The notes beneath the pieces were generated by a model. It was not told the DNA's origin. It ran no database searches and was given only the letters and a program-made list of their open reading frames with translations. From assembly GCF_000710915.1 (NCBI RefSeq), contig NZ_BAUA01000086.1, positions 1-64,000 on the forward strand: a stretch of DNA of 64,000 bases, written 5' to 3'. A program made the position numbers and the translations under genes. The DNA is from Nocardia brasiliensis IFM 10847. Its GTDB lineage: Bacteria; Actinomycetota; Actinomycetes; Mycobacteriales; Mycobacteriaceae. Positions 42,829 through 51,006 of the stretch are shown in pieces. Every line of letters begins with the position of its first letter. The stretch's first letter is position 1.

Positions 42829-42839
42829 GGTCCTAACGT
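42809..42839 (+). promoter_or_regulatory. MerR-type promoter with 19-bp spacer and palindromic operator
   Basis: -35 TTGCAC (42809-42814) and -10 TAACGT (42834-42839) are 19 bp apart, the long spacer typical of MerR-activated promoters. Between them lies ACCTCACG-CGA-CGTGAGGT (42813-42831), a perfect palindrome with 8-bp arms. The GTG start of the regulator follows 7 bases after the -10, so its mRNA is probably leaderless. Confidence 0.85.
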
Positions 42840-42846
42840 CGTCACC

Positions 42847-43638
42847 GTGGCGACGAACGGTTACGTCAAGGTCGGTGAGCTGGCGACGGTCACCGGGTTG
42901 ACCGTGCGCACCTTGCACTACTACGACGAGATCGGCCTGCTCTCGCCGTCCGGTCGCAGCGGTGCCGGGCACCGGCTGTACTCCACCGGCGACGTGCAAC
43001 GGCTCTATCGCATCGGTCTGTTGCGCACCCTCGGCCTGCGCTTGGACGAGGTGGCGGCGGCCCTGGACGATCCCGCCTGGGATCTGACCGGCGTGATGGT
43101 CCGCCACCTCGCCGACCTCGACCGCAAGCTGGCCGTCGGCCACCGCCTGCGTCAACGCCTCGTCACGATGGTCGCCACGCTCACCGACCAGCGCAGCCTC
43201 GAAACACGGGAACTGCTGGACACTTTGGAGGACATGGCCATGCTCGACAGCAAGATTCAACGACGCATCCCGACGCTCGTCTATCGCGATATCGCCGCCG
43301 CCCACGAGTATCTGACCACCGTGTTCGGCATGGAGCCGGGCCGGATCAGCCGCGGCGCGGACGGGACCGCGCACCACGCGGAAGTCACCGCGGGCGATGG
43401 CGTGATCTGGCTGCACGCCGTCTCCGACCAGTTCAAGTTGCAGTCACCGGCGACCCTGGGCGCGTGCACCGAGGGCATGTCGATCGTCGTCGAGGACGTG
43501 GACGCGCATTTCCGGCACGCCAAGGCGGCCGGCGCCGAGATCCTCTACGAGCCCACCGACCAGTCCTACGGCTACCGCGACTACAGCGCGCGTGACCTGG
43601 AACAGCGGCTGTGGTCGTTCATGACGCCGTTGGACTGA
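42847..43638 (+). CDS. MerR regulator fused to a VOC/glyoxalase domain
   Basis: 263 residues. N-terminal MerR winged helix (VKVGELATVTGLTVRTLHYYDEIGLL) and dimer helix to about 135, then a VOC (glyoxalase/bleomycin-resistance) domain from about 138 (IPTLVYRDIAAAHEYLTTVFG, ending YSARDLEQRLWSF). VOC domains bind or modify small molecules, so this is a one-piece sensor that may bind or neutralise its inducer. It should act on the 19-bp-spacer promoter just upstream. Its end overlaps the convergent peptidase gene by 20 bases. Confidence 0.9.
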   Translation: MATNGYVKVGELATVTGLTVRTLHYYDEIGLLSPSGRSGAGHRLYSTGDVQRLYRIGLLRTLGLRLDEVAAALDDPAWDLTGVMVRHLADLDRKLAVGHRLRQRLVTMVATLTDQRSLETRELLDTLEDMAMLDSKIQRRIPTLVYRDIAAAHEYLTTVFGMEPGRISRGADGTAHHAEVTAGDGVIWLHAVSDQFKLQSPATLGACTEGMSIVVEDVDAHFRHAKAAGAEILYEPTDQSYGYRDYSARDLEQRLWSFMTPLD

Positions 43639-44272
43639 TCAGCACCTCGGTGCGATCGCCGTCGACCACGATCGCGTCGTCGTCGGTGAGCGCCCAGTGT
43701 GGGATGCCCGCCGTACGATAGGACTCGGCGAGCCGATCGCACTGGCCGAGCGGATCGGTTGGCGAGGCGATGTGCGGCACGATCCGCTGCTGCACCAAAC
43801 CCAGTCCGTCCCAGAGCGGTTCGATCCCGCACGTCGGCTGGACCTCGGCCGGATCGTCGGAGGATTCCAGTCCGTGCAGATCGGGGGTCAGCAGGCAGGC
43901 GCCGGCGCTGTAGCCCGCGTACACGAGCGCGTCGGCCGCCAGTAGCCGGGGGAGCACGACATCGGCGCCGCTGCGTGCGAATTGGGCGCGCAGTACGAAG
44001 GTGTTGCCGCCGCGCACCCACAGCATCGGGAACATGGCCAGCGTGCGCTCCAATTCCGCCGGGCGGCCGACGAAATCGCGCAGATCGACCGTCTCCGGTT
44101 CGTACCCGAGCCTGCGCAGTGGGACGATATCGCTGATGATCGCCGACTCCCACAGCTCGGGCCAGGCGTCACAGGCGTTGGGAATCAACGCGACTCGGCC
44201 TGGTGCGCCGACGAGGGCGGCGAGCCGGTCGTAGTGCGCGCCGAAGCGGTAGCTGGACAGGAACAGGCGCAT
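43619..44272 (-). CDS. Peptidase E-like S51 serine peptidase
   Basis: 217 residues. The nucleophile serine sits in YAGYSAGAC, with the conserved VRGGNTFVLR and IPNACD segments. Peptidase E cleaves N-terminal Asp-X dipeptides; cyanophycinase is a relative. The start shares a base with the stop of the upstream gene at 44272, so the two are coupled. Confidence 0.88.
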   Translation of the reverse strand: MRLFLSSYRFGAHYDRLAALVGAPGRVALIPNACDAWPELWESAIISDIVPLRRLGYEPETVDLRDFVGRPAELERTLAMFPMLWVRGGNTFVLRAQFARSGADVVLPRLLAADALVYAGYSAGACLLTPDLHGLESSDDPAEVQPTCGIEPLWDGLGLVQQRIVPHIASPTDPLGQCDRLAESYRTAGIPHWALTDDDAIVVDGDRTEVLISPTAS

Positions 44273-45111
44273 CAGATGGTGAACGCGAGATTCCGCACGA
44301 GCCGTTGCCCCAGTTCTTGATCGCCGCTGATGGTGATCCGGTCCATGTGCTGGTCCGCGGTGGTCCGTCCGCCGCCGAGCCGGACGAAATCCGCTGCGGG
44401 CAAATGGATGTCGACGGTCGGGGAGCTGTCGAACGCGTCCACGTAGTTCGCCCGGTCCGCCACCTGGATGTGCAGCGAGCGCGCCAGCGGCCCGGTGAGG
44501 GAGAAGGTTATCCGTGCACCTTGCGGCGCTTCACCCTTTTTGACCACGATTCGCGGGATGCTGCCGAGGAATTCGGTGAAGGCGAATTCGCCGCGCTGCC
44601 CGCCCTCGTCCACCTCGACGCCCAGCGCGTCGGCGATATCGAGTTCGTGCATCCAGCAGTCGAACAGCCGCACCCGCATGAACCGGCCGTAGCTGACCAG
44701 CCCGATCGGCGACTGGGTCTGGGCCTGCCAATCCACGTCGCCGAGGGCGTGCAGCGCCGCCCGGCGTCGTCGCGTGACGTCGTGGAACATCTGCAGCAAC
44801 CGCTCGCCGGACAGCGGCCGCAACCGGTCCACCCAGATCTCGTTCAGCACCGCCGTCTCGTTGCGGACGTGCGGCAGCGTGCGCACGTCGGCTTTGGGCG
44901 TCAGCGGATCGTGTGCGGGCGGACGCTCGCCGAGTAACCACGATTCGGTGCCGACGACGTGCGCGACCACGTCGAACACGGTCCAGCCGGGCAGCGCCGT
45001 CGATGTCCGCCACTGGTTTTCGTCGAGGCCGGTGACCAACGCGGCGATGGCGTCCCATTGTTCGGACAGCAACTCGGTCAGCACGGCCCGGTCCAGGGTC
45101 GGGTCGATCAT
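44272..45111 (-). CDS. MDMPI-type mycothiol-dependent maleylpyruvate isomerase family protein
   Basis: 279 residues. DinB-like N-terminal domain with WRTSTALPGWTVFDVVAHVVGTE, whose histidine fits the metal triad, and a C-terminal SCP2-like part (IHLPAADFVRLGGGR). Members conjugate or isomerise mycothiol-linked compounds; substrate unknown. It overlaps the HIT gene by four bases at 45108-45111 and the peptidase gene by one base. Confidence 0.87.
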   Translation of the reverse strand: MIDPTLDRAVLTELLSEQWDAIAALVTGLDENQWRTSTALPGWTVFDVVAHVVGTESWLLGERPPAHDPLTPKADVRTLPHVRNETAVLNEIWVDRLRPLSGERLLQMFHDVTRRRRAALHALGDVDWQAQTQSPIGLVSYGRFMRVRLFDCWMHELDIADALGVEVDEGGQRGEFAFTEFLGSIPRIVVKKGEAPQGARITFSLTGPLARSLHIQVADRANYVDAFDSSPTVDIHLPAADFVRLGGGRTTADQHMDRITISGDQELGQRLVRNLAFTI

Positions 45112-45596
45112 TCGTGTGCTCCTTCTTCCGGCCGGTCCGCGCCCGGCCGCTCCCGACTCGATGCTTCGTCTTTTTCCAGCGCCGCGATGCCGGCCTGGAT
45201 GGCGGCCGCGGTCGATTGCGGATCGTGCGGCCTGCGCAGCAGGAAGCCGGCGGCGAAGCGCAGCTTGTCGCCGTGGCTGCGCGGGATCACGTGCAGATGG
45301 ACGTGCGGAACGGTCTGAAAGGCCGCGGTGCCGTCGTTGAGCACCAGGTTCGCGCCGTCGGCGGCGAGCGGGCTGCGCCGTACCGCGAGCGCGAGCCGAT
45401 GCCCGGCCCGGAAGACGTAGGCGCCGAGTTCGGCGTCCAGATCCTCCAGTTCGGTGGCGTGCTGTTTGGGGATCACCAGCGTGTGGCCGCGGGCGATGGG
45501 CCGGATGTCGAGAAAGGCGCAGAGCGAGTCGTCCTCGTACACCTTTGTCGCTGGGGCAACGCCGGCCACGATGCGGCAGAAGACGCAGTCGGTCAC
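45108..45596 (-). CDS. HIT-family nucleotide hydrolase
   Basis: 162 residues. The histidine triad is HVHLHVIPR; CVFCRI near the start is a zinc-type CxxC pair common in HIT proteins. The family cleaves nucleoside phosphoramidates, dinucleotides or adenylates. GTG start at 45596. First gene of the three-gene minus-strand unit with overlaps. Confidence 0.93.
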   Translation of the reverse strand: MTDCVFCRIVAGVAPATKVYEDDSLCAFLDIRPIARGHTLVIPKQHATELEDLDAELGAYVFRAGHRLALAVRRSPLAADGANLVLNDGTAAFQTVPHVHLHVIPRSHGDKLRFAAGFLLRRPHDPQSTAAAIQAGIAALEKDEASSRERPGADRPEEGAHE

Positions 45597-45814
45597 AGGC
45601 TGGACCTTACGGCGTACGAGCGGCCCGGAACACCCCGGCGTGCGAATCGATCATGATGCACGTCACTTCCCAGGCCTGGCTCCCCCGCCTGACCTGGTGC
45701 CGAACCTTCGAGTAAGTAATGGACCTGCACGTTCGGTCTTGTCGCGGCCAGCCGCGGCGACCACCATCAGAACCGGCGCTTGTCCGAACAACCACCGCGC
45801 AGGAGGTGACTCCG

Positions 45815-45988
45815 ATGACCTCGGTAACCCGGCATATCGGCGGAATCCGGCGCGATCGTGTGACGGGCGTCTCAGCGGTCCGCACAACACGCCGGGTACA
45901 GTTGCGAGGATTTGGGCGACCTTACTCTGAAGTAACATCGTCCGGCCGTCCATCTGTTGCCTGCAAGCTCAGCACAAGAAGGAACTGA
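45815..45988 (+). CDS. Possible small leader ORF before pntAa
   Basis: 57 residues starting MTSVTRHIGGIRRDRV, basic, no domain. AGGAGGTGA (45801-45809), a near-perfect ribosome site, is 5 bases before the ATG. Its stop lies four bases before the GTG of pntAa, and the pntAa ribosome site (AAGGA) is inside its end, which would allow coupling. Against it, a palindrome at 45922-45935 suggests a promoter inside. Could be a leader peptide or a chance ORF. Confidence 0.4.
   Translation: MTSVTRHIGGIRRDRVTGVSAVRTTRRVQLRGFGRPYSEVTSSGRPSVACKLSTRRN
45922..45935. promoter_or_regulatory. Inverted repeat upstream of pntAa
   Basis: TTACT-CTGA-AGTAA, 58 bases before the pntAa start. A plausible operator for a dimeric regulator; family not assigned. 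Confidence 0.45.
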
Positions 45989-45992
45989 CATA

Positions 45993-47111
45993 GTGGAGAC
46001 AACGCAGAGCGTAGGCGATCAGTCGCCACGCGGCGCGCGTGTCGGAGTCGTTCGCGAGTCCAACGCGGGCGAACGACGTGTCGCATTGGTGCCGAAGATC
46101 ATTCCGACCCTGCTGAAGCAGGGGGTGCAGGTGGTGGTCGAGTCCGGTGCCGGTCTCGGCGCGCTCATTCCCGACAGCGCCTACGAAGAGGCCGGCGCGA
46201 CCATCGGCGACCCCTGGTCCGCCGAGGTGGTCGTGAAGGTCGCCCCGCCCAGCGACGCCGAGGTGGCGAAGCTGTCCGACGGCCAGACCCTGATCGGCTT
46301 CCTGGCCCCGCGCAACGCGGACAACCAGATCGGCAAGCTGAAAGCCGGTGGCGTGCAAGCGTTCGCGGTCGAGGCGATTCCGCGGATCTCACGTGCGCAG
46401 GTGATGGACGCGCTGTCCTCACAGGCCAATGTCGCGGGATACAAGGCCGTGCTGCTCGCGGCGTCGGAGTCGACGCGCTTCTTCCCGATGCTCACCACCG
46501 CCGCGGGCACCGTCAAGCCCGCGACGGTGCTGGTGCTCGGCGTGGGTGTCGCGGGCCTGCAGGCGCTGGCCACCGCCAAGCGCCTCGGTGGGCGCACCAC
46601 CGGGTACGACGTGCGGCCCGAGGTTGCCGATCAAGTGCGCTCGGTCGGTGCGCAGTGGCTCGATCTCGGCATCGACGCGGCCGGTGAGGGCGGCTACGCC
46701 CGCGAACTCACCGACGAGGAAAAGGCCAAGCAGCAGCAGGCTTTGGAAGACGCCATCAAGGGATTCGACGTGGTGATCACCACCGCGCTCGTACCCGGCC
46801 GTCCCGCACCGCGTTTGGTGACCGCGGCGGCCGTCGAGGGTATGAAGCCCGGCAGCGTGATCGTCGACCTGGCCGGGGAGACCGGCGGCAACTGCGAGCT
46901 CACCGAGCCGGGCGAGACCGTGGTCAAGCACCAGGTCACCATCGCCTCGCCGTTGAACCTGCCCGCGACGATGCCCGAGCATGCCTCGGAGCTGTACTCG
47001 AAAAACATTGCGGCACTGCTGGAACTGATGCTGAAGGACGGTGCGCTGGCACCCGACTTCGAGGATCAGGTGCTCGCCGATTCCTGCGTCACCCGGGAGA
47101 GGGAAGCCTGA
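45993..47111 (+). CDS. pntAa: NAD(P) transhydrogenase subunit alpha part 1
   Basis: 372 residues. The NAD(H)-binding soluble domain (dI): RESNAGERRVALVP near the start, LGVGVAGLQALATAKRLGG Rossmann loop, and GYDVRPEV. With PntAb and PntB it couples proton flow to hydride transfer from NADH to NADP+, supplying NADPH for lipid synthesis. GTG start at 45993 with AAGGA upstream. Stop shares one base with pntAb (TGATG). Confidence 0.95.
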   Translation: METTQSVGDQSPRGARVGVVRESNAGERRVALVPKIIPTLLKQGVQVVVESGAGLGALIPDSAYEEAGATIGDPWSAEVVVKVAPPSDAEVAKLSDGQTLIGFLAPRNADNQIGKLKAGGVQAFAVEAIPRISRAQVMDALSSQANVAGYKAVLLAASESTRFFPMLTTAAGTVKPATVLVLGVGVAGLQALATAKRLGGRTTGYDVRPEVADQVRSVGAQWLDLGIDAAGEGGYARELTDEEKAKQQQALEDAIKGFDVVITTALVPGRPAPRLVTAAAVEGMKPGSVIVDLAGETGGNCELTEPGETVVKHQVTIASPLNLPATMPEHASELYSKNIAALLELMLKDGALAPDFEDQVLADSCVTREREA

Positions 47112-47428
47112 TGTACACCGAATTGCTCGCGAACATCGCGATCCTGGTGCTCTCCGGGTTCGTCGGGTTCGCCGTCATCTCGAAGGTCCCCAACACCCTG
47201 CACACCCCACTCATGTCCGGTACCAACGCTATTCACGGCATCGTCGTGCTCGGCGCGCTGGTCACCCTGGGCAACGTGCAGGACCCCTCGATCCTGACCC
47301 AGATCATCCTGTTCGTCGCCGTCGTCTTCGGAACCCTCAATGTCATCGGTGGTTTCGTGGTGACCGACCGCATGCTGGGCATGTTCAAGGGCAAGAAGGC
47401 GGCAGCGCCGGCGAAGGCGGAGAAGTGA
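47111..47428 (+). CDS. pntAb: NAD(P) transhydrogenase subunit alpha part 2
   Basis: 105 residues with three to four membrane helices (LLANIAILVLSGFVGFAVISK, HGIVVLGALVTLGN, QIILFVAVVFGTLNVIGGF). It forms part of the proton channel (dII). One-base overlap on both sides keeps the three subunits coupled. Confidence 0.95.
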   Translation: MYTELLANIAILVLSGFVGFAVISKVPNTLHTPLMSGTNAIHGIVVLGALVTLGNVQDPSILTQIILFVAVVFGTLNVIGGFVVTDRMLGMFKGKKAAAPAKAEK

Positions 47429-48861
47429 TGCATACCTTCGACAACGTGACCTACCTGGTCAACGGCCTCTACATCATCGCGTTCGGCATGTTCATCTACG
47501 GTCTGATGGGCCTGACCGGTCCGAAGACCGCGGTGCGCGGCAACCTGATCGCCGCCGTCGGTATGTTCATCGCCGTGGTCGCCACCCTGATCTCGGTGCG
47601 CCACACCAGCAATTGGATCCTGATCATCGCCGGACTGGTGGTCGGCATCGCGCTCGGCGTGCCGCCCGCGCAGTTCACCAAGATGACCGCCATGCCGCAG
47701 CTGGTCGCCGCGTTCAACGGCGTCGGCGGTGGCACGGTCGCGCTCATCGCGTGGTCGGAATTCATCAACAGCCAAGGCTTTTCGCATTTCGACGAAGAGC
47801 CGACGGTGCACATCGTCATCGGTTCGCTGTTCGCGGCGATCATCGGTTCGGTCTCGTTCTGGGGCTCGCTGATCGCATTCGGCAAACTCCAGGAGATCTT
47901 GCCCGGTCGTCCGATCGGTCTCGGCAAGCTGCAACAGCCGTTGAATCTGCTGCTGCTCCTGGGCGCGATCGCGGCCGCCGTCGTGATCGGCGTCGGCGCC
48001 ACCAATGATGGTGTGTCCCAACTGTGGATGATCGCGGTCCTGGTGCTTGCCGGTGTGCTCGGCCTCGCGGTGGTGCTGCCGATCGGCGGCGCGGATATGC
48101 CGGTGGTCATCTCGCTGCTCAACGCGCTGACCGGATTGTCGGCCGCCGCAGCGGGTCTGGCGCTGAACAACACCGCGATGATCGTCGCGGGCATGATCGT
48201 CGGCGCGTCCGGCACCATCCTCACCAATCTGATGGCCAAGGCGATGAACCGGTCCATTCCGGCGATCGTCGCGGGCGGATTCGGCGGTGGCGGAACGGCT
48301 CCCGGCGCCGGCGGCGACGGCGAGAACAAGCAGGCCAAGGCGACCTCCGCCGCGGACGCCGCGATCCAGATGGCCTACGCCAATCAGGTGATCGTGGTCC
48401 CGGGCTACGGCATGGCCGTCGCCCAGGCCCAGCATGCGGTCAAGGAGATGGCGGCGCTGCTCGAAGCCAAGGGCGTGGAGGTCAAATACGCCATCCACCC
48501 GGTCGCGGGCCGCATGCCCGGTCACATGAACGTGCTGCTGGCCGAGGCCGAGGTCTCCTACGACGCGCTCAAGGAAATGGACGACATCAACGGCGAATTC
48601 GCCCGCACCGATGTCGCCCTGGTGATCGGCGCCAACGATGTCACCAACCCCGCGGCGCGCGAGGATGCCAGCAGCCCGATCTACGGCATGCCCGTCCTCA
48701 ACGTCGACCAGGCCAAGAGCGTCATCGTGCTCAAGCGCTCGATGAACTCCGGTTTCGCGGGTATCGACAACCCGCTGTTCTACGCCGACCACACCTCGAT
48801 GCTGTTCGGCGACGCCAAGAAGTCCGTCGGTGCGGTCACCGAGGAACTGAAGGCGCTGTAG
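47428..48861 (+). CDS. pntB: NAD(P) transhydrogenase subunit beta
   Basis: 477 residues. Membrane part with about eight to nine helices (1-265), a Gly-rich hinge (GGFGGGGTAPGAGGDG) and the NADP(H)-binding dIII (VPGYGMAVAQAQHAV, GRMPGHMNVLLAEAEV, VIGANDVTNPAA). It completes the membrane-bound enzyme. ATG 47428 overlaps the pntAb stop. A terminator follows. Confidence 0.96.
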   Translation: MHTFDNVTYLVNGLYIIAFGMFIYGLMGLTGPKTAVRGNLIAAVGMFIAVVATLISVRHTSNWILIIAGLVVGIALGVPPAQFTKMTAMPQLVAAFNGVGGGTVALIAWSEFINSQGFSHFDEEPTVHIVIGSLFAAIIGSVSFWGSLIAFGKLQEILPGRPIGLGKLQQPLNLLLLLGAIAAAVVIGVGATNDGVSQLWMIAVLVLAGVLGLAVVLPIGGADMPVVISLLNALTGLSAAAAGLALNNTAMIVAGMIVGASGTILTNLMAKAMNRSIPAIVAGGFGGGGTAPGAGGDGENKQAKATSAADAAIQMAYANQVIVVPGYGMAVAQAQHAVKEMAALLEAKGVEVKYAIHPVAGRMPGHMNVLLAEAEVSYDALKEMDDINGEFARTDVALVIGANDVTNPAAREDASSPIYGMPVLNVDQAKSVIVLKRSMNSGFAGIDNPLFYADHTSMLFGDAKKSVGAVTEELKAL

Positions 48862-48872
48862 GGATTCGCATT

Positions 48873-48907
48873 CGAACGGCCTCCTGCGCCCCGCGGGAGG
48901 CCGTTCG
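48873..48907 (+). terminator. Terminator after pntB
   Basis: A 12-bp stem (48873-48884 with 48896-48907) just after the pntB stop. A short TT follows at 48911. Confidence 0.8.
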
Positions 48908-48947
48908 GCGTTAAACCAGTGGACAGGTCCGGTCCGCAGGGCTGATC

Positions 48948-50111
48948 ATGCTGCGAGTGTCCGCACGTAATGAGCCCCTTCGGTTGATCGACCCGAGTGA
49001 GCCCTCGGCCGATCTCGCCGAGCGGCTGCCGTGGACTGTCGCCGTCGACTCCGCCTATTCGACGCGCGACGCGATCGATGCGCTGGCGGTGAGTCCGTTT
49101 CTGCGCGGTGACCAGCCGTGTGCGCGCACCGCGCATCTCGAGCGGATCAAGCCCGACGCCCTGCTGCGGCCGGAGCACGGCCGGGTGGTGCGCTCGACCC
49201 AGGACGACGACAGCGGTGCTGCGCTGGTGGTCGGGGCGGGTTGGTCGCTGCGCGCGGTCCGGTGGTCGGGCGGCTCGGCGATGGTCGAGGTCACCGCCGT
49301 CACCGACGAACTCGCGACGACCGTGCTCGCCGAGGCCATCCGCGACGCGGCCGCGCAGCCGGAGGTCGGCGAGACCATCGAGATGGGCTTCTGGCATATG
49401 CACAGCCACGGTCCGCAGCGGCGTGGCCGCACCATCACCGCGCCGACCTGGCCGGAGATCCGTGGCAACTACGCCGCCGACGTGGCGGGCGTGCTGGACC
49501 GGCTGATGGCGCTGACCGCCGCGGACGTGCGCGGGCGGCTCGTGCTGCTGCACGGCCCGCCGGGCACCGGAAAGACCACCGCGCTGCGTGCGCTCGCGCG
49601 CGCCTGGGGATCGTGGTGCCAGTTCGACTGCGTGCTCGACCCCGAGGTGATGTTCGCCAAGCCCGGCTATCTGATGGATGTCGCGGCGGGCATCGACGGC
49701 GACGAGGACACCAAGCGCTGGCGCATGCTGGTGCTCGAGGACTGTGACGAACTGATCCGCGGCGAGGCCAGAGAAACTGCGGGACAGGGGCTTTCGCGAC
49801 TGTTGAACCTGACCGACGGCATGCTCGGGCAAGGGCGGGACGTGCTCGTGGCGATCACCACCAACGAGGATCTGACTCGGCTGCACCCGGCGGTGACCCG
49901 TCCCGGTCGCTGCCTGGCGCAGCTCGAGGTCGGCCGGCTCTCGCCCGCCGAATCGGCGGCCTGGCTGGCCCGGGAACGGCGTCCGGAAACCCTGGGAGAG
50001 GCTTCCTGCCCCGACGGCGCGACGCTGGCGGAACTGGTCGCGTTGCGCGACGGGGACACCAAGATCCAGTCGGTGCCCGCGGATCCGGTCAACCCGGGCC
50101 TCTACCTCTGA
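48948..50111 (+). CDS. DUF5925-type AAA ATPase
   Basis: 387 residues. N-terminal ~170 residues resemble the DUF5925 domain seen with AAA motors in actinobacteria; then Walker A HGPPGTGKTTALRAL (about 204-215), Walker B MLVLEDCDEL and arginine-finger-like VTRPGRC. Function unknown; likely an assembly or remodelling ATPase. It stands alone after the pntB terminator. Confidence 0.85.
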   Translation: MLRVSARNEPLRLIDPSEPSADLAERLPWTVAVDSAYSTRDAIDALAVSPFLRGDQPCARTAHLERIKPDALLRPEHGRVVRSTQDDDSGAALVVGAGWSLRAVRWSGGSAMVEVTAVTDELATTVLAEAIRDAAAQPEVGETIEMGFWHMHSHGPQRRGRTITAPTWPEIRGNYAADVAGVLDRLMALTAADVRGRLVLLHGPPGTGKTTALRALARAWGSWCQFDCVLDPEVMFAKPGYLMDVAAGIDGDEDTKRWRMLVLEDCDELIRGEARETAGQGLSRLLNLTDGMLGQGRDVLVAITTNEDLTRLHPAVTRPGRCLAQLEVGRLSPAESAAWLARERRPETLGEASCPDGATLAELVALRDGDTKIQSVPADPVNPGLYL

Positions 50112-50223
50112 GGACGTAGCGGCAATCACCCAGCGCACGGCCGTCGGATCGATCGGCTAGATTCTGTGAGTTCGTTCGGCCGCCGAGTGCGGCCGAGATC
50201 GCGTAAACCCTGGGGAGGGGAAC

Positions 50224-51006
50224 ATGACCACACCGCCGAACTATCCATATCCGGGGCAACCCGGCGGCCAGGGCTATGCCCAGCCGAGCTACCCGCAGGC
50301 GCAGGGGTATCCGGGTCAGCCGGCACAGCCGGGTTACGGGGCGGGCTATCCGCCGCCCGGCACCGGATATCCGCCGCAACCGGGCATGCCACAGCAGGGC
50401 TTCCCGCCGCCGCAAGGCGTTCCACCGCAAGGCTTTCCGCCCCACGGCGGACAGCCCGGGTTCCCGCCCGGCGCCTTCCCGCCGCCGGGGCCGCCGCCGC
50501 GTTCGGGCGGCAAGGCCAAGGCGATCATCATCACCGTCGTCATCCTCGGCGTGATCGCCGTGGTCGCGCTCATCGCCACCGTCGGGCGACCGGACGGCAA
50601 GAAGGTCGCGGTCGGCGAGTGCGCGAAACTGTCCGGCACCACCTACAAGGCCGAGTTCGCGATCAAGGAATGCGCCGATCCCGAAGCCAATTACGTGGTG
50701 GCACAGCGGATCGACGGATCGAACAAGAACTGTGAGAACCAGGACTACGCCAGCTACTACGAGACCGGTCGCAACGGTTACACGCTGTGCCTGCGCCTGA
50801 ATGTGAAGGAAGGCGACTGCATCAAGAGCGGCACGCTGGCGGCGAGCACCAAGGTCGCCTGCAGCTCCGCCGCCGACTACAAGATCGGCCGTATCGTGCG
50901 GGGCAGCGCGGACAAGTCCGCGTGCGGCCCGAAATACACCGAGGACAGCACCATCGTGTATCCGAAACCGGATCCGATGACGCTCTGCCTGGTGGAGCCC
51001 AAGTAA
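50224..51006 (+). CDS. LppU/SCO3897-like membrane protein with Pro-rich N-terminus
   Basis: 260 residues. The first ~95 residues are Pro/Gly/Gln/Tyr repeats (YPYPGQPGG, GFPPPQGVPPQ). A membrane helix lies near 99-122 (AIIITVVILGVIAVVALIATV), then an outer domain with six to eight cysteines (VGECAKLSG, IKECAD, ACSSA, SACGPK, LCLVEPK). GGGGAGGGG precedes the ATG. Function unknown; the Pro-rich part may be a scaffold or wall-spanning arm. Its stop touches the stop of the convergent MFS gene. Confidence 0.83.
   Translation: MTTPPNYPYPGQPGGQGYAQPSYPQAQGYPGQPAQPGYGAGYPPPGTGYPPQPGMPQQGFPPPQGVPPQGFPPHGGQPGFPPGAFPPPGPPPRSGGKAKAIIITVVILGVIAVVALIATVGRPDGKKVAVGECAKLSGTTYKAEFAIKECADPEANYVVAQRIDGSNKNCENQDYASYYETGRNGYTLCLRLNVKEGDCIKSGTLAASTKVACSSAADYKIGRIVRGSADKSACGPKYTEDSTIVYPKPDPMTLCLVEPK

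Noticed and set aside
45597..45992. Riboswitch before pntAa
   Set aside because: No recognisable riboswitch core; the small ORF and palindrome explain the visible structure better.
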